Assembly: GCA_007134665.1 (NCBI GenBank)
Contig: SLKH01000135.1
Span: 1 to 5,239, forward strand
From: Balneolaceae bacterium
Lineage (GTDB): Bacteria; Bacteroidota; Rhodothermia; Balneolales; Balneolaceae
Direction of reading: 5' to 3'
DNA length: 5,239 nucleotides
Shown here: piece after piece, positions 1 to 5,239 of the stretch
Position numbering within the stretch: position 1 is the stretch's first letter
Layout: every line of letters begins with the position of its first letter
Program-made: the position numbers and the translations under genes
Notes under the pieces: model-generated
Databases searched by the model: none
Seen by the model: the letters and a program-made list of their open reading frames with translations, nothing else
What the model was told of the DNA's origin: nothing

Positions 1-1636
1 GAAGCAGGTTTCCGTCAGTTTCTCCCCAGCCCGACCAATCCAGGAACACCTGCTCCGTCATAGCCCACAACGTCATAAAGAGGACAAAAATCATTGGTAC
101 AAGAGTATAGATGATGCCTCTACCGTTTTTCTTCAGCCAAATCGTTACAATCAACAAGCTGATGGCTGCCAGGAGCTGATTGGAAGTCCCGAACAGCGGC
201 CACAGCAGGTATCCGCCGGAACCAAGTCCGTGAGGGCCTTCCGGGATGAGCACAAGAGCAGCACTGGATCCGACAGCAAGGATCGTTGAGAAATGGAGTT
301 TGGTCAGCGGCTTAACCTTGTACTCCTGTCCCAGTTCATTGAGGATGTATCTCATCAACCGGACGGATGTATCGAGCGTGGTGGCTGCGAAACTGATTAC
401 AATGACAGCAATGATGGTCTGGGCAGCTTCCAGCGGAATCATCAGGCCGGTGGCGAGTTGGGCTGCACCCTGAACAAAGATGTTCAGGCCTGTCGCACCT
501 GCTTCTGCAAAGGAATGATAATGATCCAGGAATTCACCCGTGGTATTGAAATAGGTAACCACTGCTACGATGGTGATGAGTGCCAGCGTACCTTCACCGA
601 CAGCCCCGAGATAACCGATAAAACGGGCATCGGTTTCATTGTCAAGTTGTTTGGCTGTGGTTCCGGAAGAAACGAGGCCGTGAAAACCGGAGATGGCGCC
701 GCACGCAATGGTGATAAATAACAATGGAAACCAGCTTACATCATCAGCAGCGACATTGGTGGTGGGTGCGGTAATTTCAGGGCTGGTAATAAAGAGTCCG
801 AGGTAGAGGATGAATAAACCGAGTAACAACTGGTGTGAGTTTATAAAATCGCGCGGCTGAAGAAGTTTCCAGACCGGCAGTGTCGATGCGATGTAGACAT
901 AAGCCATAAGGATCACAATCCAAAGGAAAAAAGCAGATTCAATTCCGCTTAAACCGAACATCAAAGTGGCATCCTCACCACCAAAATACCTTACAAAATC
1001 AATCTGTAAAGCCGGAACATAACTAGCAATAATGGCGGCAAAATACATCAGGAAAAGAACGATGAGAGAGGGTATCAGCATACTACCGGATTTTCGATAG
1101 ACGCGGTAGCCGATCCAGACAGCGAGGGGGATCTGTATGAATATGGAGAGCACGCTCGCGGGAAAACTGATGAAGAGATTTGAAATCACCCATGCAAAAA
1201 CGGCATTCACCATTAGCACAAGGATGAGTATGATAAACAGGAATAATACTTTTGCACGATGGCCAACCAGTTTGTCTGCCAGGGTTCCGACCGACTGACC
1301 TTTGTTCCGGACAGACAGAACCATTGTACTGAAGTCGTGTACACCAGCGGCAAAAATGGTACCCAATACGACCCAGAGCATGGCGGGCACCCAGCCCCAA
1401 TAGACCGCAATGGCCGGCCCTACAATGGGAGCGGCACCGGCGATGGAAGTGAAATGGTGACCCCATAATATATACTTGTTAGCCGGTACATAATCGACCC
1501 CGTCATTGAACCTGTGGGCCGGTGTCATGTAATTCGGATCAAGTTTGAATATTTTTTCAGCCAGATACTTTGAGTAGTACCGGTACCCAATAAAAAACAG
1601 AAACAGTGATAAAGCTGCTACCCAGCTTGCTGACAC
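1..1636 (-). CDS. cstA: CstA-family carbon starvation / pyruvate-type transporter, C-terminus cut by window edge
   Basis: Polytopic inner-membrane transporter of the CstA/BtsT family; characterised enterobacterial members take up pyruvate, and CstA has also been linked to peptide use during carbon starvation. The substrate here is not determined by the sequence. About 545 codons are visible and read open to base 1, so only the C-terminal end is missing. The translation opens with a hydrophobic helix (about residues 3-17), then carries the family's conserved block with DYVPANKY (48-55), GHHFTSIAGAAPIVGP (59-74) and a VHDF segment. Many further hydrophobic helices follow, then the conserved LFGTSNQLLAA stretch with N486-Q487 near the C-terminus. 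The GTG start is preferred because a GGAGG site lies 6 nt before it, an in-frame TAA lies upstream at 1661-1663, and there is no in-frame ATG between them. It is divergent from the rhodanese lipoprotein gene and has its own promoter. Enterobacterial CstA is longer (about 700 aa); shorter homologues are common. Family assignment is firm; substrate is inferred. Confidence 0.95.
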   Translation of the reverse strand, partial: MSASWVAALSLFLFFIGYRYYSKYLAEKIFKLDPNYMTPAHRFNDGVDYVPANKYILWGHHFTSIAGAAPIVGPAIAVYWGWVPAMLWVVLGTIFAAGVHDFSTMVLSVRNKGQSVGTLADKLVGHRAKVLFLFIILILVLMVNAVFAWVISNLFISFPASVLSIFIQIPLAVWIGYRVYRKSGSMLIPSLIVLFLMYFAAIIASYVPALQIDFVRYFGGEDATLMFGLSGIESAFFLWIVILMAYVYIASTLPVWKLLQPRDFINSHQLLLGLFILYLGLFITSPEITAPTTNVAADDVSWFPLLFITIACGAISGFHGLVSSGTTAKQLDNETDARFIGYLGAVGEGTLALITIVAVVTYFNTTGEFLDHYHSFAEAGATGLNIFVQGAAQLATGLMIPLEAAQTIIAVIVISFAATTLDTSVRLMRYILNELGQEYKVKPLTKLHFSTILAVGSSAALVLIPEGPHGLGSGGYLLWPLFGTSNQLLAAISLLIVTIWLKKNGRGIIYTLVPMIFVLFMTLWAMTEQVFLDWSGWGETDGNLL

Positions 1637-1642
1637 GTTAGT

Positions 1643-1647
1643 CCTCC
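1643..1647 (-). promoter_or_regulatory. Strong Shine-Dalgarno site of cstA
   Basis: On the minus strand GGAGG lies 6 nt before the GTG codon at 1636. It decides the start of cstA. It stands out because the other three genes in the window have no comparable site. Confidence 0.85.
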
Positions 1648-1672
1648 TGCAGGTTAGTGATTAAGTCAGTTT

Positions 1673-1701
1673 CATATACTATTTTTATTTGGATGTGTCA
1701 A
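1673..1701 (-). promoter_or_regulatory. Sigma70-like promoter of cstA
   Basis: Read on the minus strand, a perfect TTGACA box (1701-1696) is followed by a 17-nt spacer and TATATG (1678-1673), a 4/6 match to TATAAT. Transcription would start near 1666, giving an untranslated leader of about 30 nt that holds the GGAGG site. It does not look like the TTTG / TAnnTTTG promoter typical of many Bacteroidota. The start point is predicted from sequence only. Confidence 0.65.
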
Positions 1702-1727
1702 GAGATGGGGAGTTGGTAAATTAATGG

Positions 1728-1759
1728 ATGAGTGAATGATTGAATGAGTGAATGAATGA
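1728..1759. repeat. Two 16-bp tandem copies built of NTGA tetramers
   Basis: Bases 1728-1743 (ATGAGTGAATGATTGA) are repeated at 1744-1759 with one substitution (T1740 versus A1756). The whole 32 bp can also be read as eight NTGA tetranucleotides. It lies in the intergenic region between divergent cstA and the rhodanese lipoprotein gene, about 80 bp before the chosen start of the latter and about 27 bp beyond the -35 box of cstA. Repeats of this kind can change length by replication slippage; whether this one does, or affects expression, is unknown. Confidence 0.8.
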
Positions 1760-1840
1760 ATTGTGTAAAATGGAATGAATTTTGAAGTTGTAGCATTTCT
1801 GTTAGAGAACAAGAAGTATTCAAAAATTAGACGAAATCTG

Positions 1841-2737
1841 ATGAAGACATTGAGATATTTGTTTGTTTACCTGTTGGTGGTTGGGCTGGCCGGATGCCAG
1901 CCTGATTCAGTGGAAGCGCCTGAAACCTATCTGAATGCTGATTTGCTGGTGGAAGCAGATTGGCTTGCTGATAACCTCGGGTCAGAAAATCTGGTAGTTG
2001 TTGATATGAGGGAAGAACGTGAGGGTGAATTTATTCCAGGAGCTATTGATGTCGGGGGAGTGCCCGCTCTCATCGATCCAAATCATGAAGTGGAACATTT
2101 TCTGATTGGCCCCGACCAATTTGCTGAACTGATGAGCAACCATGGTATAGGGAATGATTCAAATATCATCATTTATGATGATATTGGAAATCTCCGATCG
2201 GCACGCCTGTTTCATGCACTTGAATATTACGGACATCAGAATGTGCAGATTTTGAATGGCGGTGTGCCTGCATGGAAAGCTGGTGGGCATCCGCTGGCGG
2301 AAGCACCGGCTGAACCGTTGCCGGAATCATTCGTCGTTCAATTGAATGAAGGAGTCGTATGCGACATTCAGGAGATACTTGCGGCTATTGATGATGAAGA
2401 TACGATCATACTGGATGCACGTCCATCAGATCAATATCTTGGAGAAACAGTTTGGGCAGAAAGAGGAGGGCATATTCCGGGAGCTGTTAATATTCACTGG
2501 GAAACGATGATTACAGATGGAGACATTCCCTATTTCAAATCGGCAGAAGAGATCGCACAAATTTATGCAGATCATGAAATTACACCGGACAAGAGGGTGA
2601 TTACCCATTGTCACAGTAACATGCAGGCATCAAATGCATATTTTGTTCTTCGATTGATGGGTTATCAGAATATCACGTCTTATGAAGGTTCCTGGAGTGA
2701 ATATGGAAATACAGAAGGAGTGCCGGTTGAGATCTGA
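1841..2737 (+). CDS. Lipoprotein with tandem rhodanese domains (putative thiosulfate/3-mercaptopyruvate sulfurtransferase)
   Basis: A 298-aa two-domain rhodanese, predicted to move sulfane sulfur from a donor such as thiosulfate or 3-mercaptopyruvate to a thiol acceptor. The N-terminus is a lipoprotein signal peptide: K2 and R5, a hydrophobic stretch (6-16), then the lipobox L-A-G-C with Cys19, so it is likely membrane-anchored outside the cytoplasm. Domain 1 (about 32-150) has VVDMR (53-57) and an IPGAI motif, but its catalytic position holds Asp113, so it should be inactive, as is usual in tandem rhodaneses. Domain 2 (about 165-298) has LDAR (191-194), HIPGA (211-215) and catalytic Cys257 in the loop CHSNMQAS. 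Known relatives more often have a Gly in this loop, for example C-x-T/V-G. An in-frame ATG at 1775 would add 22 residues and bury the signal peptide, so the ATG at 1841 is preferred; no clear Shine-Dalgarno site precedes either. It converges with pcm, with a 14-bp gap and no visible terminator hairpin. The fold is certain; the substrate is not. Confidence 0.92.
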   Translation: MKTLRYLFVYLLVVGLAGCQPDSVEAPETYLNADLLVEADWLADNLGSENLVVVDMREEREGEFIPGAIDVGGVPALIDPNHEVEHFLIGPDQFAELMSNHGIGNDSNIIIYDDIGNLRSARLFHALEYYGHQNVQILNGGVPAWKAGGHPLAEAPAEPLPESFVVQLNEGVVCDIQEILAAIDDEDTIILDARPSDQYLGETVWAERGGHIPGAVNIHWETMITDGDIPYFKSAEEIAQIYADHEITPDKRVITHCHSNMQASNAYFVLRLMGYQNITSYEGSWSEYGNTEGVPVEI

Positions 2738-2751
2738 ATCGATTGTCTCAG

Positions 2752-3420
2752 CTATTCTTCATATTTCCATCCCTTTTCGCCGATCAGCGGAACAAACTTG
2801 AAGTGGTTAAAATGCTCTTCTTCGTATGCATCTTCAGAAATTCGGGTGATTCGGGTCATAAGTTGTTTTTCATTATCGCCGACCGGAACTACCAGCCTTC
2901 CCTCGATATTAAGCTGGCGAATCAGTTCCTGTGGGATGACCGGAGCACCGGCTGTTACCACGATGCCGTCGTAGGGAGCATAAGCTGACCAGCCCAGGGT
3001 GCCATCGCCCCATTTAATCCGGATGCGATAGCCAAGCGACTGTAAAATTTCACGGGCTTTCAGGTAGAGTTCCTCATGGCGTTCAACCGAGTAAACATCT
3101 GCACCCATTTCACATAAAATGGCTGCCTGATATCCAGAACCGGTTCCGATTTCAAGAATTTTATCGCCCGGATTTACCTTCAGCAATTGGGTTTGTGCTG
3201 CTACAGTGTAGGGTTGTGAGATCGTTTGTCCTTTTCCGATCGGCAGCGCGGAATCTTCATAAGCCCTGTGTTCCAGTGCTGTATCGATAAAGACATGCCT
3301 TGGAACCGTGTTTATGGCAGAAAGAACGGCTTCATCATGAATCCCCTTCGTCCGTAAATTTTCAACCAGCCTGTTGCGGCGGTTTGTAAACTTGCGATTG
3401 GTTCTACTGCTGTTGGCCAA
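2752..3420 (-). CDS. pcm: Protein-L-isoaspartate O-methyltransferase
   Basis: A cytosolic repair enzyme that uses S-adenosylmethionine to methylate L-isoaspartyl residues formed by ageing of Asn/Asp, starting their return to normal aspartate. The 222-aa length matches the bacterial family. Visible hallmarks are V39-P40-R41 with a following VFID, the signature GQTISQPYTVA (64-74), the SAM-binding motif I LEIGTGSGY (89-97), an acidic residue after strand 2 (VER, 112-114), the GDG segment (138-140), GRLVVPVG (174-181) and FVPLIG (209-214). The start appears to be TTG at 3420: an in-frame TAA lies at 3442-3444, and there is no ATG or GTG between it and the conserved core. No Shine-Dalgarno site is seen. 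It is often found next to surE in other bacteria, but not here. It is convergent with the rhodanese gene and divergent from the antiporter gene. The product call is very safe; the exact start is less so. Confidence 0.95.
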   Translation of the reverse strand: MANSSRTNRKFTNRRNRLVENLRTKGIHDEAVLSAINTVPRHVFIDTALEHRAYEDSALPIGKGQTISQPYTVAAQTQLLKVNPGDKILEIGTGSGYQAAILCEMGADVYSVERHEELYLKAREILQSLGYRIRIKWGDGTLGWSAYAPYDGIVVTAGAPVIPQELIRQLNIEGRLVVPVGDNEKQLMTRITRISEDAYEEEHFNHFKFVPLIGEKGWKYEE

Positions 3421-3447
3421 TGGTAATTTATTAAAGTCGGGTTATTA

Positions 3448-3478
3448 TGTATCATCAGTATAAAAAAAAGATGATACA
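3448..3478. repeat. Perfect 9-bp inverted repeat upstream of pcm
   Basis: TGTATCATC (3448-3456) and GATGATACA (3470-3478) are exact reverse complements separated by 13 nt that include a run of eight A. It begins 28 bp upstream of the pcm start codon, where a promoter or operator would be expected. Neither side is followed by a T-run as a terminator would be. A dimeric-repressor operator is possible but unproven. Confidence 0.6.
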
Positions 3479-3524
3479 AAAGTTTAAGCCCCACAGGCTC
3501 AATTTTTAGTCGCGTTGCGAAATA

Positions 3525-3543
3525 CGGGATTGAAATGATCCCG
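3525..3543. repeat. Short GC-rich inverted repeat
   Basis: CGGGAT (3525-3530) and ATCCCG (3538-3543) flank a 7-nt spacer, TGAAATG. The hairpin is short but G+C-rich within an AT-rich region. No T-tract follows on either strand, so a terminator is unlikely. Its role is unknown. Confidence 0.4.
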
Positions 3544-3746
3544 CAAAGCAGAACCCCGAATGGGTTTGAATAATTTCTGTTTCGATTTGTAAAATGTCTG
3601 CGAAATTCTGCAGGGAATTCATGATATTCGGTTCATACTGATATACGAACGAACATGATGAACGTTTATACATATTATATTAAATCTGATCATGAGGACC
3701 CACACACATCATTTCATAAGGGGCTTTTCATTTTACCCCATAGTCA

Positions 3747-3768
3747 GAGATTTTGTTTTCGAAATCTC
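3747..3768 (+). repeat. 9-bp hairpin with TTTT loop upstream of nhaC
   Basis: GAGATTTTG (3747-3755) can pair with CGAAATCTC (3760-3768) around a four-base loop. One pair, position 3754 with 3761, is a U-G wobble that exists only in plus-strand RNA, which favours a structure in a rightward transcript. It lies about 160 nt before the antiporter start. No U-run follows, so it is not an evident terminator. Confidence 0.45.
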
Positions 3769-3839
3769 GCAACACCTTTAATTCATTCAGGAACAGCGAT
3801 TTTACTTGCAATTCAAAACGATTTGGGCAGGACTGATCA

Positions 3840-3861
3840 GGGATGTTAAATGAGATATCCC
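3840..3861 (+). repeat. Possible hairpin close to the nhaC start
   Basis: GGGAT (3840-3844) and ATCCC (3857-3861) are complementary. Inner bases can extend the stem to 8 pairs with two G-U wobbles (3845 with 3856, 3847 with 3854) that work only in plus-strand RNA. It lies about 65 nt before the ATG at 3927. It could be part of an untranslated leader, but a chance occurrence cannot be excluded. Confidence 0.35.
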
Positions 3862-3926
3862 CCATCTGGTTTTATAAATAAATACTCCTATTTTCAGGCT
3901 AATTCAATTTTCGGATTGTCGAGCTT

Positions 3927-5239
3927 ATGAAAAAAATTGGTATCACAGCACTGCTTTCGGTTTTATTCCTGGCCTTGTTTGGCTTTTTTGATCTGTTTGC
4001 ATTTGCAGATTCTGATGTAGAAACACCACCCGTGTACGGAACATGGATCAGCATCCTGCCACCGCTTGTAGCGATCGGATTTGCACTGGCAACACGTGAA
4101 GTTGTTCTATCCCTGTTTGCCGGTATCTGGATCGGAGCCCTGTTTCTGGTGGATTTTAACCCGATTACGGCCACCAGCGGATCGCTGGATGTGATGCTGG
4201 AAGCATTGGTTGATCCGGATCACATGGCGATTATCGTTTTCAGTCTGTTGCTGGGCGGTATGGTAGGGGTAATGTCGCGTGGCGGCGGGACAAAAGGTAT
4301 CGTGGATGTTCTCGAAAAGTTTGCCAGGGACCGGTTCAGTGGCCAGCTTTTTACCTGGTTCTCAGCACTTTTCATTTTTTTTGATGATTATGCTAATACA
4401 TTGATTCGTGGCAATGCACTCCGCCCGATGACCGACCGGCTGCTGATCTCCCGCGAAAAACTGGCCTATATTGTTGATTCCACAGCAGCGCCGCTTGCCG
4501 TAAGTGCCATAATCACAACATGGATCGGTTTTGAGATTACCCAGATACAGAATGCCCTTTCAAGCCTGGCTGCCCAAACCGATGATGCGGCCCTTGCCAC
4601 ACAATTGCAGGCAGGAGCCGATAATGCATTCATGATCTTCCTGCATTCAGTACCGTACCTGTTTTACCCGATTCTTGCTCTGGCATTTGTTTTGATGATC
4701 ATCATCATGCGCAGGGATTTCGGCCCGATGCTCGAAGCGGAACGAAGGGCTGTTTCCGGAGGCGGTGTTCTGCGTCCGGGTTCCACACCTGCGGCTGATA
4801 CCAGCCTGGAATCACTCCAGCCAACCAAAGACAAGCCGGCGCGGTGGTACAATGCCGGCCTGCCGGTTCTTTCTGTGATCGGGGTCGCTCTTGTCGGGCT
4901 CTATATCACTGGAGTGTCCGGGCTTGAACCCGGTGAACGGTCTGTTACAAATATCATCGGGGACGCTGATCCTTTTGCGGCACTGTTGTGGGCATCATTT
5001 ACAGGATGTGTAGTTGCTATTGCCCTCGTGGTAATGCAACGGGTGCTAACCGTACAGGAAGCTCTCGAATCACTTGTTGGCGGGATGCAGTCGATGCTGA
5101 TGGCTGTTTTGATCCTTGCACTGGCCTGGGGCCTTGGAGGAATCACACAAGAAGTTGGAACCGGTACATTCCTGGCTTCCCTCCTCGAAGATACCCTGCC
5201 ACTGATGGTTTTACCAGGGCTGGTCTTTTTTATTGCGGC
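3927..5239 (+). CDS. nhaC: NhaC-family Na+/H+ antiporter, C-terminus cut by window edge
   Basis: A polytopic inner-membrane secondary transporter of the NhaC family, expected to expel Na+ in exchange for H+ and so support salt and alkali tolerance. Family members also include antiporters for other solutes, so the substrate is inferred. About 437 codons are visible and run open to the window end. After an N-terminal hydrophobic segment come a PPVYGTW-ILPP block, a GIW-IGALF helix, LLLGGMVGVMSRGGGTKG, and the family signature FFDDYANTL with D153-D154, followed by RPMTDRLLISREKLAYIVDSTAAP. A hydrophilic loop beginning RRDFGPM (262-268) and running to about residue 312 separates two membrane halves. 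The ATG at 3927 is chosen because an in-frame TAA lies at 3900-3902 with no other start between. The upstream sequence lacks a clear Shine-Dalgarno site. The first 28 residues resemble a signal peptide (MKK, hydrophobic core, AFA then Asp). It is divergent from pcm, with a long intergenic region that may hold regulatory structure. Confidence 0.93.
   Translation, partial: MKKIGITALLSVLFLALFGFFDLFAFADSDVETPPVYGTWISILPPLVAIGFALATREVVLSLFAGIWIGALFLVDFNPITATSGSLDVMLEALVDPDHMAIIVFSLLLGGMVGVMSRGGGTKGIVDVLEKFARDRFSGQLFTWFSALFIFFDDYANTLIRGNALRPMTDRLLISREKLAYIVDSTAAPLAVSAIITTWIGFEITQIQNALSSLAAQTDDAALATQLQAGADNAFMIFLHSVPYLFYPILALAFVLMIIIMRRDFGPMLEAERRAVSGGGVLRPGSTPAADTSLESLQPTKDKPARWYNAGLPVLSVIGVALVGLYITGVSGLEPGERSVTNIIGDADPFAALLWASFTGCVVAIALVVMQRVLTVQEALESLVGGMQSMLMAVLILALAWGLGGITQEVGTGTFLASLLEDTLPLMVLPGLVFFIA

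Larger units (their letters stand above)
3421..3926. other. Divergent intergenic region between pcm and nhaC, no convincing gene
   Basis: About 506 bp, AT-rich compared with the flanking genes. It should hold the promoters of both pcm (leftward) and the antiporter gene (rightward), but I cannot place either with confidence. Four inverted repeats are listed separately. A 64-codon open frame at 3655-3849 has no ribosome-binding site and no recognisable domain and is not called. No tRNA, insertion-sequence end or recognised riboswitch is visible by eye. Confidence 0.7.

Noticed and set aside
293..721. 142-codon open frame on the plus strand
   Set aside because: It lies entirely antisense to the CstA coding region, whose translation matches the family throughout; the plus-strand product resembles nothing and is low in complexity.
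1083..1466. 127-codon open frame on the minus strand (Cys/His-rich product)
   Set aside because: It is in another frame of cstA. The apparent Cys/His richness comes from reading hydrophobic codons out of frame, not from a zinc protein.
1775..1840. 22-codon N-terminal extension of the rhodanese from the ATG at 1775
   Set aside because: It would place a charged stretch before a clear lipoprotein signal peptide; the internal ATG at 1841 gives a standard signal of 18 residues before the lipid-modified Cys.
3312..3494. 60-codon minus-strand frame overlapping the 5' end of pcm
   Set aside because: It is out of frame with pcm, starts at GTG without a ribosome-binding site, and its second half is simply an alternative frame of pcm.
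3601..3620. AATTC...GAATT palindrome and nearby GAAC repeats (3648-3663)
   Set aside because: Five-base arms and four-base repeats are too short to mean anything on their own.
3655..3849. 64-codon open frame on the plus strand in the pcm-nhaC intergenic region
   Set aside because: No ribosome-binding site, no recognisable domain or signal peptide, and a composition like non-coding AT-rich DNA; a small gene is not excluded but cannot be supported.
3823..3851. Candidate promoter for nhaC: TTGGGC, 17 nt, TTAAAT
   Set aside because: Only 3/6 and 4/6 matches to the sigma70 boxes, and no Bacteroidota TTTG / TAnnTTTG pattern; matches this weak are expected by chance in AT-rich DNA.
2752..3926. Idea that pcm and nhaC, or rhodanese and pcm, form an operon or an undescribed system
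   Set aside because: All four genes alternate in strand and belong to well-known families; no toxin, nuclease, recombinase, reverse transcriptase or repeat array is present.

Overview
The window looks like ordinary chromosomal sequence of moderate G+C from a Bacteroidota/Balneolota-type (FCB group) bacterium. This is an inference from overall protein character: an NhaC-family antiporter of the type common in marine and halophilic members, a surface-type lipoprotein rhodanese, a CstA transporter, and three of four genes lacking a clear Shine-Dalgarno sequence. No 16S rRNA or other strict marker gene is present, so the placement is tentative.

Layout: four protein genes alternate in strand (-, +, -, +), so no two can share an ordinary operon. 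(1) Bases 1-1636, minus: a CstA-family carbon-starvation/pyruvate-type transporter, cut by the left edge near its C-terminus. It has a GTG start, a strong GGAGG ribosome-binding site and a good sigma70-like promoter. (2) Bases 1637-1840: a short divergent intergenic stretch holding that promoter and a degenerate 16-bp tandem repeat. (3) Bases 1841-2737, plus: a lipoprotein with two rhodanese domains, of which only the second keeps the catalytic Cys. (4) Bases 2752-3420, minus: protein-L-isoaspartate O-methyltransferase (pcm), with a TTG start, converging on the rhodanese gene with a 14-bp gap. (5) Bases 3421-3926: an AT-rich divergent intergenic region of about 500 bp with no convincing gene but several inverted repeats. 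(6) Bases 3927-5239, plus: an NhaC-family Na+/H+ antiporter cut by the right edge.

Functionally, the two membrane transporters (carbon uptake, sodium/proton exchange), the protein-repair methyltransferase and the envelope sulfurtransferase fit a general stress/housekeeping neighbourhood, but nothing in the sequence ties them into one pathway. I see no mobile element, CRISPR array, RNA gene or defence system. The points most worth a second look are the tandem repeat before the rhodanese gene, the altered active-site loop of that enzyme, and the possible structured leader upstream of the antiporter gene.
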